Source: CALXOJ01 sp034120015 (GTDB lineage Bacteria > Spirochaetota > Spirochaetia > JAFGXN01). Taken from it: a DNA stretch of 19,037 nt. Below, in pieces: positions 14,854 to 19,037 of the stretch; positions within the stretch are counted from its first letter, which is position 1; the number at the start of each line of letters is the position of its first letter. The stretch covers positions 1-19,037 of the forward strand of contig JAXEIF010000008.1 in the NCBI GenBank assembly GCA_034120015.1, written 5' to 3'. Under the pieces are notes generated by a model. That model was not told the DNA's origin. It worked only from the letters and a program-made list of their open reading frames with translations, and made no database searches. The translations under genes and the position numbers were made by a program.

Positions 14854-17800
14854 AACCGTGGAATTTTGCCATTAAACATCCCGCGATTATTGCGATTCTG
14901 CTGGTAACGGTAATTCTGTTCGGCGGTATATCGCTGATGTCGCTGAAACAGGATCTGATTACCAATATTGCCCTGCCTCAGATTGCCGTTTTTACGATTT
15001 ACCCCGGGGCGGGTCCCGAAGATGTCGAGCAGGGGGTTACGGATGTTCTGGAAGAGCGTTTTGCCAGTATTCAGGGAATTGACAGTCTCGAGTCGTTTTC
15101 CCAGAATTCGCTTTCCATGATCATTCTGATTTTTAATCCGGAAGCCGATCTGGATCAGAAAATCAACGAAGTCCGGGCCGAAATCAACGCCTCCATGGCT
15201 TCTCTTCCGGAAAATATCAGCGGTATGCCGATTGCACTGATTATGAGTTCCAACCTCTATCCGATTTTTTCCGTTCAGGTCGAAAGTACGATGAACCGGA
15301 CGGTTCTGACCGACTATGTTCAGGAAAAGGTGATTCCGTTAATCAATCGGGTCGAAGGGGTATCGACGGCACAGCTGATTGGTTTATCCGAACGGCAGCT
15401 GGATATTGTTATTGATTTGGAAAAGCTGGAGTCGAGAAATATTTCGATACTGGATATCTATCAGCTTCTGCGTTACAATAACCTGACATTTCCCTCGGGG
15501 AGTGTCAGTTACCGCGACAAAAAGCTGAATGTCCGTACAGCCGGTAATTTCAAGACCATCAACGATATCGGCGAAATGGTGGTCGGTTATAAAGAAGAAG
15601 AACGCAGTTTTATTCTGTTAAAGGATATTGCGACCATCAAAATTGTCGAAAAGAAACCGGATCACTATGCCGAATTCGGCGGTCAGTCGGTTTTGGTTTT
15701 GGACGTGACAAAAAAATCGGACGGCGATTCTCTGGCGATTATCGATGAAATTAAGGAAGTTTTCCGGCAGGTCACGCTGGATACCAACGGAGCGGTGTCG
15801 TTCACGCCGGTTATTGACAGTTCGTTCGATGTCGGTCTGGCCGTCAGTTCCGTCAAGGATTCGGCCGTTCAGGGAGCGATTCTCGCCATTCTGGTCATTT
15901 TCTTTTTCCTTCATAATATCCGGGCAACATTTATTATCGGATCGACGATTCCGCTTTCGGTTGTCATGGCTTTCATCTTTATGCGGTTCGGTAATCTGGA
16001 TATCAACATTATTACTCTGGGAGGGTTAACCGTTGCCATCGGAATGATGGTTGACTCGGCGATTGTTATTCTGGAAAATACCTATAACCACTTTGACAGA
16101 ACCGGCGATCGTAAGGAAGCCGCTTCCATCGGGGCGGGGGAGGTCGGCGGTGCGATTCTGGCCTCGACCAGTACGTCACTGGCGGTTTTTATTCCGATTC
16201 TGTTTCTGACCGGTCTGGTCGGAGCGATTCTGAAAGATGTCAGTCTGACAATCTGCTTCGCATTGGCGGCGTCGACGATTGTCTCGGTTGTGATTGTTCC
16301 GTGGATGTGCTCGCTGATGCTGAAGCATCCGAACCTGGAAAAAGTCGGCCGTTTCGGAAAATTTTATACCCGTGTATCGACGGGAATCGATAAGGGAATC
16401 GATAAAGTCCGCGACGGCTATGTGGTCGCGCTGGAATGGGCCATTGCCAACAAAAAATTTATAGCCGTTGTCATGATTCTGATTCTGATTCTCAGCGGTC
16501 TGCTGTTTCTGTTGTTGGGATTCACCTTTATTCCGTCGACGGATATGAACGAATTTCAGATCGAGGTGACGGCGCCCTCCGGATTTTCACTGGAGCAGAC
16601 CCGTGAAAAAATGAGAGAAATCGAATCGATTGTGACGGAACTGGTTCCGGAGCTTGATTCGGGATATTATTATACCGGTCTTTCCGGATCGTATGACGTT
16701 GTTTATGTGCCCAAAAAGGGATTTGCCAAGCTGCGTTTACAGCGAAAATCCGAACGTCCGGAAGTCGACGGAAAAGTGCGCAGTGTTCAGGATGTTATTC
16801 TTCTTTTGCAGAACGAAATTCCGGCCAGAGTAACCGATGTCAACGTGGTGGTTTCCAACGGCGGTATCGATAAAATGATGTCGTATGCGACCGGAGGAGC
16901 CGGTCTGGTGGTCGAGGTTTTCGGCGAAGATTTCGATGATGTTTTGCAGTCGGCGGTGACGGTTTCGGAAATTTTGGGAAAAGATCCCGGTATTTACAAA
17001 ACCGGAATGAACGTTGTGACGACCGAATACGAAGTCATCAATGAATTGACATTGCGGTATCTGAATTATCTGGGGATCACTCCCTTCGAGGCGGGTGTTA
17101 CCTCCCGTATCATCTTCAACGGGATGGAAGTCGGTCAGTTTAACGAAGACGGGAAAAACTATTCGATAAACCTGGTCTCCAATGTGGCGGGAGAAAAAAT
17201 TACCGACGATATTCTCAACAAAATCAGAATCAAAAACCGTCAGGATCAGTTTATCAGTTTCGAGAATATTTCCCAGATGAGAATCGAAAAAACGGTTGAC
17301 CAGATTCCGCACATCGACCGGATGAAATCGATTGTCGTCACCGGCTATCAGAGAGATCCCGATGTGAAGGCTATCGGCGACCGTTTCCGGGCGCAGATGG
17401 ATCAGACGGTTTTGCCGGGGGATGTTCAGTGGAAAATCGGCGGGTCTTCCGAGCTGTTGACTTCTTCTTTGGACAGTCTGGTAAAGGTGCTGCTGATTGC
17501 GGTTTATCTGGTTTACGTGGTTATGGTCATTCAGTTCGAGCGGTTTATTCAGCCTTTTATCATTCTGGCATCGATTCCGTTCGTTGTCATCGGTGTGGCG
17601 GCCAGTCTCTTTCTGACCGGAACCCAAATCTCGCTGGTTTCGATGCTCGGAATTATTGCTCTGGCGGGAACGGTTGTCAACAATGCGATTGTTCTGGTCG
17701 ATTACACCAATCTTTTGCGCACCGGATACAATATGGGACTGATGGAAGCGGTTGTCAAAGGCGCCAAATCGCGGTTTAAGCCGATTATGATGACGACTTT

Positions 17801-18011
17801 AACGACCATTTTGGGCGTTATTCCGATGGCGTTCGGCGGCGGCGAAGGGGCCGAAATTTATGCACCGCTGGGTCTGGTTATCGGCGGCGGTCTCGTAACC
17901 TCGACGGCGGTGACACTGTTTATTATTCCGATTCTCTATTCCGTTGTCGAAAAAAGAATGGAAAACAGAAAAAAAGGAAAGGAAATATCTGTTGCAGGGG
18001 AGGCAAAATAA
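14850..18011 (+). CDS. RND efflux transporter (AcrB/HAE-like inner-membrane pump)
   Basis: This 1053-residue pump has the standard RND layout: TM1 (about 8-30), a large periplasmic loop, TM2-6, a second segment starting with TM7 (near residue 537), a second periplasmic loop, and TM8-12. Near the N-terminus, YPGAGPEDVEQGVTDVLEE is the classic AcrB-family signature. In TM4 the proton-relay motif reads VAIGMMVDSAIVILEN: Asp402 is kept, but the second Asp of the AcrB pair is Ser403. In TM10 the motif is GTVVNNAIVLVDY, with Asn where AcrB has a key Lys. These variants occur in other RND groups, so the pump is probably active with a modified proton path. Substrate is unknown. It is coupled to the adaptor by ATGA overlap and followed directly by a lipoprotein gene. 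Confidence 0.95.
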   Translation: MKPWNFAIKHPAIIAILLVTVILFGGISLMSLKQDLITNIALPQIAVFTIYPGAGPEDVEQGVTDVLEERFASIQGIDSLESFSQNSLSMIILIFNPEADLDQKINEVRAEINASMASLPENISGMPIALIMSSNLYPIFSVQVESTMNRTVLTDYVQEKVIPLINRVEGVSTAQLIGLSERQLDIVIDLEKLESRNISILDIYQLLRYNNLTFPSGSVSYRDKKLNVRTAGNFKTINDIGEMVVGYKEEERSFILLKDIATIKIVEKKPDHYAEFGGQSVLVLDVTKKSDGDSLAIIDEIKEVFRQVTLDTNGAVSFTPVIDSSFDVGLAVSSVKDSAVQGAILAILVIFFFLHNIRATFIIGSTIPLSVVMAFIFMRFGNLDINIITLGGLTVAIGMMVDSAIVILENTYNHFDRTGDRKEAASIGAGEVGGAILASTSTSLAVFIPILFLTGLVGAILKDVSLTICFALAASTIVSVVIVPWMCSLMLKHPNLEKVGRFGKFYTRVSTGIDKGIDKVRDGYVVALEWAIANKKFIAVVMILILILSGLLFLLLGFTFIPSTDMNEFQIEVTAPSGFSLEQTREKMREIESIVTELVPELDSGYYYTGLSGSYDVVYVPKKGFAKLRLQRKSERPEVDGKVRSVQDVILLLQNEIPARVTDVNVVVSNGGIDKMMSYATGGAGLVVEVFGEDFDDVLQSAVTVSEILGKDPGIYKTGMNVVTTEYEVINELTLRYLNYLGITPFEAGVTSRIIFNGMEVGQFNEDGKNYSINLVSNVAGEKITDDILNKIRIKNRQDQFISFENISQMRIEKTVDQIPHIDRMKSIVVTGYQRDPDVKAIGDRFRAQMDQTVLPGDVQWKIGGSSELLTSSLDSLVKVLLIAVYLVYVVMVIQFERFIQPFIILASIPFVVIGVAASLFLTGTQISLVSMLGIIALAGTVVNNAIVLVDYTNLLRTGYNMGLMEAVVKGAKSRFKPIMMTTLTTILGVIPMAFGGGEGAEIYAPLGLVIGGGLVTSTAVTLFIIPILYSVVEKRMENRKKGKEISVAGEAK

Positions 18012-19037
18012 ATGAAAAAAGCAGGATTCTTTTTGCTGTGTCTGGTTTTGGTGCTGACGGGATGTGACGGCGTCTACGATACGTCCGTGCAGGGAGTGGT
18101 TCTCGACTGGGACGATTACAACGATTCGTCGGTAACGGATGCCGGAATCAATGATGTCGATGTTTATCTCTATTTGGATGAGACGATTCTGGATGAAGAT
18201 CTGGCCGCGTGGAATAACGACGGGACGGCTCCCGAGAATCGTGTCGATAAGAAAGGCAATAAAAAAGCGGGATATTATGCCAAAACAACAACCGCCTATT
18301 CCGGGAATAAAAACGGTGTGTTCGGTTTCAACGGTGTGATGTGGCACAACCTTTTCCCCGAATTCGGGAAACCGGGTGACCGGGTCACGCTTTACTTCCT
18401 TTTCTATCATAAAGATTACGGAATGGTGAAAGCCGACAATCCGGTGACGGTGACTTCCGGTGTGACCAACAATTTGCCGCAGTTCCGCATCAAAAAAGCA
18501 TTGTGCGAAGTGATTTTAAGCGGTTACGTTGTCGATATGAATAAAAAACAGAAAGGATCGGTGAATAATCTTCCGTTAAGCGATGTGACGGTTAATATTT
18601 ATATGCCGGTCACCTTCGATGCGGCCAAAGGAACAGCCGAAACCTGGGAACGGACCCCAAAATATACGGTGACAACCGATGCGGAAGGACGTTTCGAGCA
18701 GAAGATCAATTTTACCAAACGCAGCACGCCCGAGGTTCAGAAGTGTCCCGTAAAGCTGACATTCGAAAAGGCCGATTATGCGGCTTATACATTAACGTCG
18801 GAAGCAGCCGATCAGTTCAGCGGTCTGAACGGCGGATCGGGTTCCGGAAACGTGGAACGTGACGAGAACAACTGGGTTCTTTTGAACGGTAAAGATAAAG
18901 TGTCTCTGTCGTATAAAGGCTATAATGCCGGTTCGACAGCACCGGCGGATTTGAGCGAAGAGGTCGGCGGTGTCGGTGTCGAGTTCACCGAAAAGTATGA
19001 TATCGACCGGGACGGAGAAGAGGAAGTGTGTCTGCCC
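18012..19037 (+). CDS. Lipoprotein with repeated beta-sandwich-like domains, 3' end outside window
   Basis: ATG 18012 follows the pump stop TAA without a gap, with GGGGAGG about 8 nt upstream. The frame stays open to the window end (342 codons). The N-terminus MKKAGFFLLCLVLVLTGC is a lipoprotein signal with lipobox LTGC, so Cys18 would be lipidated after cleavage and +2 Asp follows. Residues 26-54 and 169-197 align without gaps over 29 positions with nine identities, both of the form x-x-G-x-V-x-D...DV-x-V-x-x-Y, followed in the second copy by VTTDAEGRFEQKI. This is the pattern of carboxypeptidase-regulatory-like or CNA-B-like beta-sandwich modules. No TolC-type helical features are visible. 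It is probably co-transcribed with the efflux genes; an envelope partner of the pump or a surface lipoprotein is possible. The exact family is not recognised. Confidence 0.8.
   Translation, partial: MKKAGFFLLCLVLVLTGCDGVYDTSVQGVVLDWDDYNDSSVTDAGINDVDVYLYLDETILDEDLAAWNNDGTAPENRVDKKGNKKAGYYAKTTTAYSGNKNGVFGFNGVMWHNLFPEFGKPGDRVTLYFLFYHKDYGMVKADNPVTVTSGVTNNLPQFRIKKALCEVILSGYVVDMNKKQKGSVNNLPLSDVTVNIYMPVTFDAAKGTAETWERTPKYTVTTDAEGRFEQKINFTKRSTPEVQKCPVKLTFEKADYAAYTLTSEAADQFSGLNGGSGSGNVERDENNWVLLNGKDKVSLSYKGYNAGSTAPADLSEEVGGVGVEFTEKYDIDRDGEEEVCLP

Noticed and set aside
16737..17627. Long antisense frame within the RND pump gene
   Set aside because: A 296-codon shadow with a low-complexity His/Asn/Gln-rich translation and no start signals.

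Overview
The window looks like chromosomal DNA of a diderm (Gram-negative-type) bacterium that uses ordinary sigma-70 promoters (several TTGACA/TATAAT-like pairs at exact 17-bp spacing) and good Shine-Dalgarno sites. Two Rpn/PD-(D/E)XK proteins of the type first noted in Treponema denticola, an HU-HIG-type DNA-binding protein, an RND efflux system and a lipoprotein together suggest a spirochaete, perhaps Treponema-like. That assignment is an inference; Bacteroidota is less likely because the promoters and Shine-Dalgarno sites are of the E. coli type.

Region 1 (1-3403) is accessory DNA. It opens with the C-terminal part of an AT-rich, unrecognised helical protein, translationally coupled (TGATG) to a second gene that is cut off after about 22 codons. 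At the cut begins the first of two ~0.9-kb direct repeats (1079-2000 and 2130-3015), each carrying one Rpn-family nuclease gene on the minus strand; the copies differ by a 36-bp in-frame change in the C-terminal repeat zone. Copy B has an intact intrinsic terminator, while copy A has lost half of its own at the junction. The 401-bp intergenic region that follows holds the most striking structure in the window: seven units of a dyad-symmetric repeat at an exact 21-bp period (3195-3341), ending 9 bp before the -35 box of the HU-HIG gene promoter.

Region 2 (3404-9739) is a mix of core and accessory genes: the HU-HIG gene; carB (large subunit of carbamoyl-phosphate synthetase, no carA beside it) with its own extended -10 promoter and a 13-bp UUCG terminator shared with a convergent hexapeptide acetyltransferase; an MFS exporter; tRNA-Val(UAC) with a near-consensus promoter; and a small cysteine-rich PF04071-like protein whose 3' end overlaps the 3' end of the convergent histidine kinase gene.

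Region 3 (9696-13449, minus strand) runs aroK > aroC (ATGA overlap) > response regulator > histidine kinase. A TTTACA-17-TATAAT promoter inside the 3' end of aroC probably lets the two-component pair be transcribed separately from the shikimate genes.

Region 4 (13612-19037, plus strand) is an efflux operon: membrane-fusion protein, RND pump (ATGA overlap), then a lipoprotein beginning directly after the pump's stop codon and running off the window. The lipoprotein occupies the place where a TolC-type outer-membrane factor is often found and contains an ungapped internal repeat of 29 residues.
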